Made by a program: the position numbers and the translations under genes. The notes under the pieces are model-generated. The model was not told the DNA's origin. It saw only the letters and a program-made list of their open reading frames with translations, and did no database searches. DNA of 64,000 nt. Origin: Akebia trifoliata (taxonomy: Eukaryota > Streptophyta > Magnoliopsida > Ranunculales > Lardizabalaceae). Positions 37,197 to 48,733 of this stretch are shown piece by piece. Numbering within the stretch: position 1 is the stretch's first letter; each line of letters opens with the position of its first letter. Location: the NCBI GenBank assembly GCA_017979445.1, contig CM030706.1, positions 15,548,967-15,612,966 on the forward strand, read 5' to 3'.

Positions 37197-38060
37197 ATGT
37201 TGGCTCAAGATTCAAATTTTTTGAAAACAAACCAGTCGAGATCCATCTCAATTTTGCTCAGATACCGCTGGGAGTTTTCTCGGTTATGCTCAGATATCGC
37301 TGGGGATTTTCTTGAATTTTACTCAGATGCCACTGAGGATTTCTCAGATTTTGCTCAGCCAGATACCGTCGAGGGTTTTCTTAGATTTTGCTCAACCAGA
37401 CACCGCCAAAGGTTTTTGGATTTTGCTCAGCCAGATACCGCCGAGGGTTTTTTCGGATTATGCTCAATAAGACACCGTCGAGAGTTTTCTCGGATTATGC
37501 TCAAATTTTGCTCAGATATCATTGGGCGTTTTATTCTGATTTTACTCAGATGCCGCCAAGGGTCTCTCGGATTTTGCTCAGCCAGATACCATTGAGGATT
37601 CTATCAGATTTTGCTTAGCCAAATACCACCGAGGGCTTTCTCGAATTATGCTCAAATATCGTCGAGGATTTCTCAGATTTTGCTCAACAAGATAGTGCTA
37701 GGGGTTTTCTCAAATTTTGCTCCGATGCTACCGAGGGTTTCTCAGATTTTGCTCAGCCAGATATCACCGAGGGTTTTTTCGAATTTTTCTCAGCCAGACA
37801 CCACCAAGGGCTTTCTCAAATTATGCTTAGATACCACCGAGTGTTTTCTCGAATTTTGTTTAGATGCCACCAAGGATTTTCTCAAATTTTGCTCAGACGT
37901 CGTCGAGGGCTTTCTCGGATTATGCTCAGATACGGTCGAGGGTATTCTTGTATTATGCACAGATCATGCTCAGATATCTTCGAGGTTTTTCTCGTATTAT
38001 GCTCAACTTATGGTCAGATACCGTCGAGGGTTTTCTCAGATTTTGCTCAAGCCTTTTGCA
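37197..38060 (+). repeat. 33-bp-type satellite array in TatB
   Basis: About 24 units of 30-38 bp (GAGGGTTTTCTCGGATTATG plus CTCAGATACCGCC), with many length variants and an added AGCC step in some (GCTCAGCCAGATACC). ORFs over it (MPPRVFSDFAQ-like repeats) are repeat translation. Confidence 0.88.
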
Positions 38061-38485
38061 CAGTTATGCTCAGTTATGTTCAGTTATGCTCAGGTTTTAC
38101 TTAGTTTTACTCAAATGTTAAGTCATAATTTTCTCAGGTTTTTCTCAGATTTTATGACTTTATATAGTTTTTTATTTTTAAACTTGTTATCCTCCCAACA
38201 TGACTGTGCAAAATGGAAGTGCACCATTTCAAAATCATTACTACCCTATTGCAAACACATTCACTCGCATTGCATTTGCATTAGTCAAAGAGAATTTTTC
38301 AAAATTCAGGGATTTGACTTTTTAATCGAAGTAGAGGTTACCCTCAAGGAGTAGGATGCCTCGACAAATTGTTGAATCAGACTATAAAATGAGCTATCAC
38401 TGACTTTGGCATTCAGATGTTGCACTATCTACCACAATAGATTGGCCATCTAGTTTGCTCCCACCCTCTATCAAATAGGGGCATC
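38061..38485 (+). other. TatB 3' end with PPT
   Basis: Closely matches 13621-14037. PPT AAATAGGGGCATC at 38473-38485 directly precedes the right LTR. Confidence 0.75.
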
Positions 38486-39610
38486 TATAAATACCCCATT
38501 TTTGCATCTGCCTAATTCGACAATTCATCATCCGGTTGCTATGAATTCCTAATGATAATCGTAAAGAACTCGAACGCTTGTGAGTATTGTCTCTGACTTT
38601 TCCCATTTCCAATCCTTCTACCCCCCGCTACTCGTTGCAACTAGACATAGAAATTTCCGCACGCTTAGGATCACTACACTTTACACTCGATTTAGCAAGC
38701 ATGTATGCTTTAGGTTGGATACACAGTTCAACATCTTAGAGACCTTACTACACTCGAAAAATGCGATTTTAAAACATAGAAATACTCACGCTAGGACAGA
38801 AAGAAACCTCATGGCAAAATTCATAAAAATTTGTAAAAATCACGATAATGATGATAATACCCTTCATAAATTTTGAATCTCCTAGAAATCTCAAAAATAC
38901 CTCCATTGTACTCAGTATATGTTTTCAGTCTAATGGGACCCAAATCGATGAAAACAGATAAATTTAGGAAAAATCACAAGAATGACAAAAATTCCCCTCA
39001 ATATCCAACTTTGACTTAGAGAACTTGATTCTTGGGAAAACAATCAAAATCAAATTGAAAATCAAATTAAAATTTAGTTAAGCCATTGAAGTTCATCAAA
39101 ATAAAATTTAAATTCAAATAAAAAATCACTCAACCAATTAAAATGCAAAATTAAATTAAAAAAGAAACCAACTAAAATCCAATCAACCAATGAATCGAAA
39201 TCAAATAAAAGAAGAAAAAATCCAAATTAAAAATTAATAGTCCAATTTTAATTAAAACCCGATCGATCCGTGAAATCAAATTAAAATTTAGTCAATCAAT
39301 CAAATAAAAATCAAATGAAACTTCGATCGACCCACGAAATCAAATTAAAATCAAACAATCAGGTTAAAATTAAATCAACCAAAATAAAAAATTAACCAAT
39401 CAAATAAACATTAAAGTGAAAAACAAAATAAACTAACCAAATAAACATTAAAGCTAAAAATCCAATCGACCATAGGAAGACCATCGTAGTACGAGTGGCA
39501 TGGAATCCCCACTTTCATTCTCCTAAAAGGAAACTAAAGTAGAAAAAGAACGCACAAGAAGAAGAAGGGAAATAAAATTTTTAAAGGAGAAAACCAAAAT
39601 AGAAACATAG

Positions 39611-40763
39611 GGTCTGTTTGGATACCAGGAGTAGAACTACTCTTCCAAAGAACAGGAGCTGAAGTACTCTATGGAGGAGCTAGAAAAGTAATTCTGTGCA
39701 GAAAGAACATTTGGCAATCAACTCTGTGAAGTACTGGCAGAAGTACTTTTGTGCTGGAAATCTATTTGGGAATCATACTGACTTCTCATGACTTCTAGAA
39801 AAAAGACCAGAATACCCTTATATTATACCAGTTACTGTTTTTTATCTTTTAGTGTCATAATATGCCTTCAAACTATACTGTTTTTGACATTTTAACTATA
39901 AATATTAATATAATATAATATAATATAATATTTTAAATATTAAATATGAATATAATATGTTTAAATCCATCATACTCAAAATTAAAAAAAAACAATGACA
40001 GATTGTTTTTTACATAATATGACATAATATTAAAAAAAAATTTACAGACTGTCTTTTAGTGTTATAATATGCCTTCAAACTATACTGTTTTTGACATTTT
40101 AACTATAAATATTAATATAATATAATATAATAAATATTAATATAATATAATATAATATTTTAAATATTAAATATTAATATAATGTGTTTAAATACATTAT
40201 ACTCAAAATTTAAAAAAAAAAAAATTGACAGACTGTCTTTTAGTGTCATAATATGCCTTCAAACTATATTGTTTTTGACATTTTAACTATAAATATAATA
40301 TAATATAATATAATAAATATTAATATAATATAATATAATAATATTAATATAATATAATATTTTAAATATTAAATATTAATATAATGTGTTTAACTATAAA
40401 TATTAATATAATATAATATAATAAATATTAATATAATGTGTTTAAATCCATTATACTCAAAATTTAAAAAAAAAATTTAATATTAATAAATGTTTCTTTC
40501 GTTTGATTTAAGGGCAAATGAATTAGGAATATTTTCATAGAAAATTAATAAAGTTAAGGGTATTTTGGTAAAACGAACCGTTAGATTTTGACTCCCCGCA
40601 AGATGAGTTTTGAGAAATAGGTTTTCTCGACTTCTTCACAAAAAGTAATTTCTTGCTCTTGCACGGAGTAACTCTTCGAAGGAGTTGTTCATCCAAACAC
40701 ATCCAAACGACTTCTAACTCTCCACAAGAGTCAAAAATAGCCAAGGAGTCCTATCCAAACGCC
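39611..40763. mobile_element. Non-autonomous TIR DNA transposon (MITE-like)
   Basis: 1153 bp absent from the matching site in the left LTR (after 15142), so the insertion is directly visible. The ends are GGTCTGTTTGGATACC and, inverted, GGCGTTTGGATAGGAC, sharing the core GTTTGGATA. Flanks AACATAG (39604-39610) and TACATAG (40764-40770) form a 7-8 bp target duplication with one or two changes, which fits hAT best. No transposase ORF; the middle is AT-rich tandem repeat. Confidence 0.8.
39846..40460. repeat. AT-rich tandem repeat inside the TIR transposon
   Basis: Three copies of a 185-208 bp unit (starts near 39851, 40059 and 40243): TAGTGTCATAATATGCCTTC, TTTTTGACATTTTAACTATA, then runs of AATATAATATAAT. 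Confidence 0.85.
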
Positions 40764-42790
40764 TACATAGTTTCTATAAGAAGAGAGACTGCCTTCTCCC
40801 CTCTTTAACACTCAAACCTTACATCTCTCTGCTTTTTTTTGGGACGTCTTCTCTACTTTCTGATCTCTCCAGCACTCTTTCTCTCCCTAAAAAAAATAAT
40901 AGCACCCCCACTCCACTTTATTCCTTATTTTCCAACTCTCAAACTAACGGCCATCTCTCTTTTACATCATTTTTTTTTAATTTCATATCAATAGCCCCAA
41001 GCCAGTTTTTTTATTTGATTTTTTGTTGATCAACGCATGGTAATAGCCTGCCATTCTCAGTCGCGGCCGCAGTAGTGGCCACACATTCACAAAAATTGAA
41101 ACCATCGTTATTTTCCTTCAATTATTATAGCACTCATGAGTTTTTAATTCATCTCTGAAAGAACAAACCAGCCGTGATCTCATTTTACAGGTAAATTATT
41201 GTTTTATTTACTTTTTTAGTATTTATTTTGTTTCTTTTCGTCTATAGCATCGCCTCCCTATTTTTCTTTTTCTATTTTCATGTCATCTTCGGTCCTCATT
41301 GATGTTTCAAAAGTTTTTTCTTTTTTACTTTTCTAGCTACCCAGGTTACCTATAATTTATTTCTTGCAATCATGCCATGAATATTATGTTTGGCCCCATT
41401 GATGATAGTAGGAGTTCACTCTTTCGTTACTATTTTTTTTGTGATCATGTTAACAAGGTTAATAGAATAGCTTTTTTTTATAAATTTTATTATCAATGTA
41501 CCCAAGTCAATCTTACGTGAATCATGATGAGGGAGGTTCAATTTCTTTTTTATTATCCTCTAGGTTAGCAATATTACTGATTTAGTGGCCAAGAATTTTG
41601 GAGAATTTTGAAATTCTCTTGTATGACAATGAATATACAAATTTTGAATGACGATCATTTTTTGAAAATTCAGCACGGTATATATATCTCCGTCAGATTA
41701 ATTGGATAAACGTGGAGTGATGTTTTTAATTTGGGATTTTTCATTATTTTTATTTTTAATTTGGAAAACACGTTAATATGGGAATTTTGGGAATTTTGTG
41801 CGCATGGTTATTTACGGATTTGATAATTCGTCATATTTGCAAATTCTCTCTCTAAAAGAAGTATTCATGTGCATAGTTTTTTTTTTATGGGAACTCCACA
41901 TTTATAAAATTCTTCTTTTAGAAAGTTATATTTGCAAATTGCTAGAATGTCTTACTCAAATCTTCTATTTCGAGAAGTCTATGAGCAAAAGTTCATCTCG
42001 AAAAGTCAATATTTGAAACTTTCTAATATGGAAATCGTATAATTTTCTATTTTGGAAAAACGTATATTCATAAATTTCTAATTTAGAAATTTCAGATTTT
42101 ATTAACTTCCCAATTTAGAAGATTTTATATTTTCCAATTTAGAAATTTCATATTCGTGGAAATTCAGGTTTTTTAATTCGAAATTTTGATATTTTTTGGA
42201 AACATTTTTTTTTTTTGAGAATCCATTTGTATAAACTTCTAATTTGAGAACTCATCATATATTTTTAAAAGTTTAATTTAGGAAACTTCAAATTCCTAAT
42301 TTTGGAGATTTATAAGTACCAACTTAGTAGTTTTATATTTTTCCTATTTGAGAGGTTTTTATGAATATTGCCATGCAAATTTTGGAAAGTGATATGAGAT
42401 TAGGGCTTTTCATAAACTCTCCTTATTGTGAGAAATTCGAAGAATCATTTAAATATTTGAGAAAATTTAGTGGTAAGATTCGTTTAGCATATCCGATATA
42501 AGATGATGATGATGATTGGACCATAGTCTTCCCCATTGACCATAAGTTAGTTTTTGATCGTAGTGGAGACCAATCATTTTGATCAGGTGGGTTTGGTGCC
42601 TAACACCATCCGAAATCAATATCCTGACCCCTTACCCATTTCTATGATCCATGGATCGATCCATATTCGTTAGGAGTTATTTTGGGTCCTAGACCTAAAC
42701 TAGGTGGCAACTCCCATTTCTCAAAAAATCTCATATTTACCAATCGGAATCCTGTAAACTATTTAGTGAAAAAAGGTTGAGGTGATTTCA

Positions 42791-43379
42791 ACATCTTCAT
42801 ATTAATAATAAATAAAATAAAATAAAAATTGAAGGCAGGCATACGTTAATTTTTGTATGTAAATTGCATGATGTTAATACGAAAATTTGACATTAAACGT
42901 ACCATCATAAGCTATTACATCTCTAAAATTAAAAAAATTAAAACGATTTTACTTTAATTATTCCATGGAAATTAAGAAGTTGAAACTTACACATAATGTG
43001 TAAATGAAAATTTTAACATTAAACATACCATCTTATGTTGACCAGTTTCACATATTCCTTTTCATATTCTTTCATCCTATCCATGATCATAAAACGTATA
43101 AATTGATTAACTAAAAATTACAAATAACATAAATAAATAAAAATATAAAAAATTAATTTTAGTGAAGTCAACTCTATGTAAATAACATAATCAAGGATTT
43201 CCTAAAAAATTCAAACAAAGTATATCCTCAATGCCATAGGGCGAGCTGAAGGACCCTTCTAATAAGATTTGAATCTTATTTAGTTATTAAGGTCAGTCTT
43301 ACTACATTTCTATGAAATGTATTGAATGTGAACAATCAATGTCCCTGCCAGGATTACATATGAGATGATACTATCTTTT
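42791..43379. other. Region without recognised features
   Basis: AT-rich sequence after the TatB LTR. No reading frame, RNA gene or repeat recognised apart from short AAATAAAT runs. Confidence 0.5.
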
Positions 43380-43760
43380 ACAATTTTATTACAAAAACTC
43401 CATTACTTTATGAAGTTTGTTGCTGAATAAACTTTACTTTATGAATCAGGGTAGCATGACTACTTATTAAAATTTCAAATCTTACCAATGGTTGTTGGGC
43501 TCTCATGAATTATCAAATCGGCAATCCTACACCACAACCTTTTAGATTTCATGGAAAAACTCATCTTTAAAAGAAAAAAAAAAAAAAAAAAGACAGAAGT
43601 CTTTTTCGCGCTTGATTAATTGTGATGAAAGTTGTTGGCTACCGAACTCTAGAATTTTAAAACTACAATTCAACAATGAAAATTAACTTTTTTCGATATT
43701 TTTTCAAAGTTCTTAGAGTTTTTTCCTTTGTAATCTTGTGTCATCAAATCATGTTTGTAG
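43380..43760 (+). repeat. Dispersed direct repeat, copy 1 (see 58380-58760)
   Basis: Shares long stretches with 58430-58755: GAATCAGG-TAGCATGACTA, TTTCAAATCTTACCAA, TTTTAGATTTCATGGAAAAA, then AAAATTAAC-TTTT and GTTCTTAGA. Both lie in the same orientation. Family not recognised. Confidence 0.7.
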
Positions 43761-45014
43761 ATACATGGGCATAGAAACCTTTGGGAAGGTTTGAGCTTAT
43801 CTACACGGATTAGGAGTTGCCACCATTCAATTAAAATGTGAATGGACACAATAAAAAAATATTCATTTTGAAATCTATTTTTTGGCTTGTAGTCACTCAC
43901 ATATCTAAATGATAAAGGGAATGGTCAACCAAGAAATCTATGATAAGGAGGTTCGGTTGAGGGACAAGGAAGGTGTTAGGCACCTTGTCCCACCTATCTT
44001 AAGATGGTTATCAATATATAACCATAGATGAAGATTAGAAACTCTTATGGGTTTTGAAAATAGGAGAAAATGATACAAAACTTAAGGAAAATTGGCTATA
44101 ATCTTGTTTTGACAAATGAACAAACTAATATGATGAGCAAGCCTCTACTAAAAGTATGTGCTTGCTAGAATTTTTTGTGAATTTGGGATTTTAATTGAAA
44201 TCTACATTGATTTCATCATTTGGGGTCCCAAAGCTTCTAAAGAAGCTTATGTGCTCCTTAGGGAGACTTTATTTATTAGTTTGATCATTTGGTGAGATTC
44301 ATGATTTGAACTGCACCATATAGGAATCAAGACTGCATGCATGAGATTTTATCTATTTTTAGACTATTTTGTTAGCTCTGAAAGTTGAATATAGGTCCAT
44401 AGGGACTTATACTCTTACTTCTAGCCATTTTAAAAGTGGGTGTGTGCAAAGTGTATGCATGTAATAGGCTTAAAAAGAGAAGGTTACCTCTAAAGAGGGA
44501 TTACTCTTTAGCTCTTAAGCCAATAGGAAAGAAAATAGAATAATTTCTATTCTAAGAATTTCAAAGTTGCAAGAAGAGAAAAGAATAATAATCTTAGAAT
44601 TTTAAATTTGCAAGAAAGTAAATAAACATTTAAGTTACTTCTAATACTCTTATGTAGCTGATTGAGGGCTTATAGGAGGAGATTGCCTCTAGGAGGTCTT
44701 ATTCTCTTCCTCCAAGCCTCACAAGAACAATACCAAGATCTACCTTATTAGGAGTAAATAAAATATTAACATAAACTTTCTTAAATGTAAAAAAAATGTT
44801 AAGTAAGAAAGGAAAGTTTAGGAAAGGAGAAAAATAGGGTTCAACCCCACTTTGATTTTCTTCTTGGGTTGGGGTTCTATGGATTTTTAGAGAGGTTTTG
44901 AGATAATAGGAATGCTTAGAGAGATTTGGAAAAGTTTAGGCAGAAGTTTAGATCACCTTGAGCTCCCTTTTGCCTTGAATATAGGTCTTATTTATAGGAG
45001 TTTAAGAGACCATT
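43761..45014 (-). mobile_element. Degenerate Tat-like LTR, reverse orientation, split by Tat3
   Basis: Motifs of the Tat LTR R/U5 region occur in minus orientation: GGAGTTGCCACCATT near 43811, GGAAGGTGTTAGGCACC near 43968 and a TATA-like CTTATTTATAGGAG near 44987. The rest has drifted. It probably continues after Tat3 at 57305. Boundaries uncertain. Confidence 0.4.
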
Positions 45015-45784
45015 TGTAGACACCCCGTTTTTGCATCCGCCTGATTAATCAACTCGTCAACCCGATCGTAATGATTCCCAATGATCATTGCTTTATTTTG
45101 TTACCAGATGTATTTCAGAAATCCAGATAAGGTATCTCGAATTGACAAAACCTTAGAAACCACGCTACGCTAGGAAAATACGACTCCAGAAACATAGAAA
45201 TCATCATCTTGCAGACCAAAAAGAAGTTTCACGATAAAAATCACTAAAAATTGACTAAATTACCAAAATACCCCTAACCTCAAAAAAAACTCTAGAGCCT
45301 ACGTTACTCTTAGGAAAACTCTCTTAAACACATAAAATAACAAATCAAAATCAAATAAATCATTTCACCAATTTTAACAGAATTCGGCAAAATTACGAAA
45401 ATGCCCCTCATAAAGTTCACGTCCATTTCACACAAAAAACTTCATAAATGACACAAATCAATAGTTCCATTGAATTCCTTACGAAAAATCGATTCTAAAA
45501 CATCTTAGAACATTAAAAACTGACTTAAAACGTGAAAAGTCCTCTCCGAGGGCAAAACGGTAATTTCACAATTTTCATAATTAAAATTTTCGAAATTAAT
45601 AAATAAAACATTAAATAATTAAATTGAAACATTAATGAAATTAATTTAAAATTTTGAACTAAAAAAATCGATCAATCGGGCTCTCATGAAAAATTGTTGA
45701 GGGTTCGTGAGATATTTCTTTAAGGACCCCTCCATTTGAGGGTCCAAAGAATTAAAGATATAATAGAGGGGGGTGCTCCAAAAA

Positions 45785-46080
45785 TTTAAAATCAATCAAG
45801 CAAGACTAAAGTCAAGATATTAAAGTCAATCAAATAAGACTAAAGTCAAAATTAAAGTCAATTAACTAAGACTAAAGTCAAGTATTAAAGTCAATCTCAT
45901 AAGACTAAAGTTAAAATCGTAAATCAAAATCCTAATCTAAATTAATCAAGTCAATCTCATAAGACTAAAATTAAAATCCTAATCTAAACTAATCAAGTCA
46001 ATCTCATAAGACTAAAGTCAAAACCCTAAGTCAAAGCCCTAAAGACTAAGTCCATCTCATGAGACCAAAGTCAAAACCCT
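45785..46080 (+). promoter_or_regulatory. TTGACT (W-box-like) array in U3 of Tat3 5' LTR
   Basis: About a dozen AGTCAA (inverse TTGACT) motifs within 300 bp, spaced 15-30 bp in units like AAGACTAAAGTCAA and TCAAGTCAATCTCAT, ending about 60 bp before the TATA box. TTGAC[C/T] is the WRKY-factor W-box. That it responds to WRKY factors is inference. The same array is in 56340-56640 and in the Tat2 LTRs. Confidence 0.55.
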
Positions 46081-46132
46081 AATTAAAACTCTAAAAGAAA
46101 CCCTAATCAAACCCTAATGCTTCTAAAAACTT

Positions 46133-46140
46133 TATAAATA
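46133..46140 (+). promoter_or_regulatory. TATA box of Tat3 5' LTR
   Basis: TATAAATA, also at 56696-56703 in the 3' LTR, followed by a conserved GGAG-CTCCACACCCTATTTT stretch in all Tat LTRs of the window. Confidence 0.7.
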
Positions 46141-46742
46141 GGAGTCTCCACACCCTATTTTCGGATCAAAGAAAAAATCATAGGAAAAGTGGATGAAGAA
46201 GCCTCCACAACCTCTCCAAAACCCTAATTTTGGAGCTTCAACTCCTTACCTAATACCCCTACTTCGATTTTAGCCTAAAAAACACTCAAAAACCTCTCAC
46301 AAACATCTTAAAAATCAACAATAAATTCGAAAAACCCAGATCCAAGAAGGAGATACCTTACCTCGGAGATCAGAAATCAGATCCGGAGATAGAACGAAGT
46401 AAGGAATACAGTACAAGGAGCCGTTTTCACCAGATCTGAGGGAATAACACTTTTGCAGATCGAAAGTAAGTTTTTTTTTCATTATTTTTTAATCTAGGTT
46501 TGTCATTAGCGATGTAGATTTATTTGGGATAAGTAGAGACCGGCAATGGCCGGGCGGGGTTGGTGCCTAACACCTTCCAACCCCGTAACATGATCCCCGG
46601 ATTCAGATGTTCTGTAGTAGATTAGTTCATTATCCGTTTTAGAGTCAGTTTGGTTCCTAGACCATAATAACTAGGTGGCGACTCCCAAACCTCAAGGGTC
46701 AAAAGCGGATCCGCGCACCCTGCGGATCGAGGGCGCTTTCAG

Positions 46743-46760
46743 TGGCGACTCCACTTGGGA
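46743..46760 (+). promoter_or_regulatory. Tat3 primer-binding site (tRNA-Arg type)
   Basis: TGGCGACTCCACTTGGGA, two changes from the tRNA-Arg(ACG) complement. Confidence 0.88.
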
Positions 46761-47868
46761 TTTTTTGAGGATCATACTTGAAAAATCCCAAGTATGGGAG
46801 CATTGCTAAAATTACCTAGAATGTTTTTTATTTATTATGTTGGTTTATTTATTTATTATTTTATTTGCATCTTTGTGTTTCGATTTGATTATTGGGCATG
46901 TGTTTCGATTTTGGATATTTGATATCTCGGCATATTATTTTTAACGTTCAATCAAGCATTACTTTTGCGGTTCAATTGAGGGTCATTTAGGGTGATCCTA
47001 AATAATGCAAAATTTCAAAGGATTGGTGTTGAGAATGGATTAATGGTTGGGGAAGCGGGGAAATCACCAATTTTTTATATTTTATTTTTAATTAGGCATG
47101 CGTTGATCTATCCGTGGACGTTTTAAAAAATATATATAATGAAAGGGGGAAAAAGTTTTGATTTATTTTTAGTTGTAGGTATGTGTTTGACCTTTCGATT
47201 GACAGTTTTTTATTTTTATTTTTATTTTTATTTTTTTTTATGACCGGTTTGTTTTGATAAGAGAATGGTGATGTCCGTTGACAGCAAGCAAGAAACAAAT
47301 AAAAAAAATGCAAAAAAAAAAAAAAAAACAAAAAAACAAAAAAAGTTTTTAGCATGTTGTTAGCAAGAACAGCAGTTCACTGATTTAACTCGTTGGTGTG
47401 CCCCTAGTAGAAACTCAATTTTTAGTGTTAAACCCTTAATGCTTTCATATTGCTGGGTGGTGTGCCAGTAGCGGATTAGTTTTTTTTAATTTTTCTATCT
47501 CCTTCTCAAAAGAGAAAGAAGAACAGCAAGAGGAGAGGACGTCCTTCTCTCTTTCTCCCTCTTTCTCTCTCTCTCTCTCTCTCAACTTCCCTCCTCAAGT
47601 TCAAAATCTTCTCTGAAATTTCTTTCTCTTATTTCTTTTCAGACCATCTTTAACTCTGCTTCTTCCCTATCTAGTAATGGGTATTCTTCTATATTATTCC
47701 TCTACTAAATCAGTCTCATTCTAGTCCTGTTTCTGAAAATTTGGAGTTTTTTTATATAGTTTGTGAGAAATTCTTCCATTTTACATCAAAGCAATTGAGA
47801 CCCTTCTACCATATTTCACTATTTCATAGTGTCTGATACCCTCTATTGTTTCTATTTTAATTGCTACA
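46761..47868 (+). other. Tat3 proximal leader and entry into the captured segment
   Basis: Element leader up to about 47580, including the hairpin at 46978-46998 (GAGGGTCA...TGATCCT, one G-T pair) and TCTCAAAAGAGAAAGAAGAA near 47505. A (CT)n run lies at 47560-47582. From about 47580 the sequence is probably 5' UTR of the captured PPR gene, since it has no counterpart in Tat2 or Tat4. Confidence 0.6.
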
Positions 47869-48733
47869 ATGGCCTTCTCTTCTTCTCTGAAAAGATATCC
47901 ATGGGTTCTCCCCCTAAAGCCACAACACCCATCTCAGCATCTCTCACATTACCCATCAAGCTTAATTTCCTTGGATTCTCTCCAACATCACAAAGACTTC
48001 ATTATATCTCCAGACTCCAATTTGAATCCATTTTCTGTCTTATCTTCTTCTCCTATCCATCAAATTCCACCAAATTTCACCTCAAAAGATCTCCTTGGTG
48101 TCCTTCGCCATCAGAAAGACCCAGAAAACACTCTTCGGCTTTTCGATTGGGCCTTAAAGCAGCCAAATTTCATACCCACTTCATCCATATACGAAGAGAT
48201 CCTTCGACAAGTTGGAAAGGAGGGATCTTTCGATAGGATGAAATGTCTCCTGCAGGAGATGAAGCTCTCAGGAGTTGAGATTAACCAAGGTACATTTCTT
48301 ACCTTCATTGAAAGTTATACAAAATTCAATTTATTTGATGAAGCTGTTGGTGTGCTTAAAGTGATGGAAGAAGAGTTCGGGTTACAACCAGGCACATTTA
48401 TGTTTAATTTCTTGTTGAATATTGTTGTCGAGGGAAACAAATTAAAACTTGTCGAGTCTGTGAACTCTACCATGAATAATAGAGGTGTTAGACCTGATGT
48501 TTCGATTTTCAATATTTTAATCAAGGCTTTGTGTAGGGCTCATCAGATTAGGCCTGCCTTTTTGATGATGGAAGAGATGTCAGACCTATGGTTTGGTCCA
48601 CGATGAGAGAACTTTTACTACCCTTATGCAACGATTTATCGAAGAAGGAAATATGGATGGAGCATTGAGAATGGAGATGTATGCACGTGAGTTGCAAGCA
48701 ATCAAAAGAAAGTTTCTGTTTTTGTTTGAATAA
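47869..48733 (+). pseudogene. MEE40-like: Captured 5' part of a MEE40-like PPR protein gene
   Basis: Fragment of a host pentatricopeptide-repeat gene, closest from memory to Arabidopsis MEE40 (At3g53700), a plastid-targeted PPR protein needed in embryo development. The ATG at 47869 opens 245 codons. A Ser-rich N-terminus (about 60 residues) fits a transit peptide. KDLLGVLRHQKDPENTLRLF leads into PPR motifs at about 103-137, 138-173, 174-208 and 209-237, with PDVSIFNILIKALCRAHQ as the best-conserved block. Near 48586 the frame shifts by +1 and family sequence goes on (YGLVHDERTFTTLMQ) to about GALRM near 48675. It then ends in unrelated sequence with a stop at 48731-48733. Full MEE40 is about 750 residues, so roughly a third is present. 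It lies inside Tat3 between primer site and leader module. Not expected to make a working protein. Confidence 0.85.

Larger units (their letters stand above)
14038..42790 (+). mobile_element. TatB: old Tat-lineage retrotransposon with nested insertions
   Basis: The LTRs are 14038-16606 and 38486-42790. Inside are a tRNA-Arg primer site, a gag relic (17795-19440), a pol relic (33037-34100), satellite repeats (37197-38060) and a PPT. The LTRs differ by roughly 11-12% in the first 255 bases by eye, plus large indels, so TatB is much older than its passengers. These are an Athila solo LTR (itself split by Tat2), a Tat solo LTR and a TIR transposon. Protease, most of reverse transcriptase and RNase H are absent. 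Confidence 0.82.
38486..42790 (+). repeat. TatB right LTR, interrupted by a TIR transposon
   Basis: It starts TATAAATACCCC (worn TGTAGACACCCC) and ends GGTGATTTCA, matching 14038-16606. Without the transposon it is about 3.15 kb. 40850-41375, including a pyrimidine-rich stretch, has no counterpart in the left LTR. Confidence 0.8.
45015..46741 (+). repeat. Tat3 5' LTR
   Basis: 1727 bp, TGTAGACACC...GCGCTTTCA, ending one base before the primer site. Confidence 0.92.

Noticed and set aside
37197..38354. ORFs of up to 247 codons over the TatB 3' region
   Set aside because: Translation of the 33-bp satellite and flanking untranslated sequence, with no family motif.
46010..46130. Telomere-like CCCTAA motifs
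   Set aside because: Scattered inside AGTCAA repeat units of the LTR, never as a regular CCCTAAA array.
47869..48733. An intact functional PPR gene
   Set aside because: Only about a third of the family length, frameshifted near 48586, cut off near 48675 and enclosed by Tat3 LTRs.
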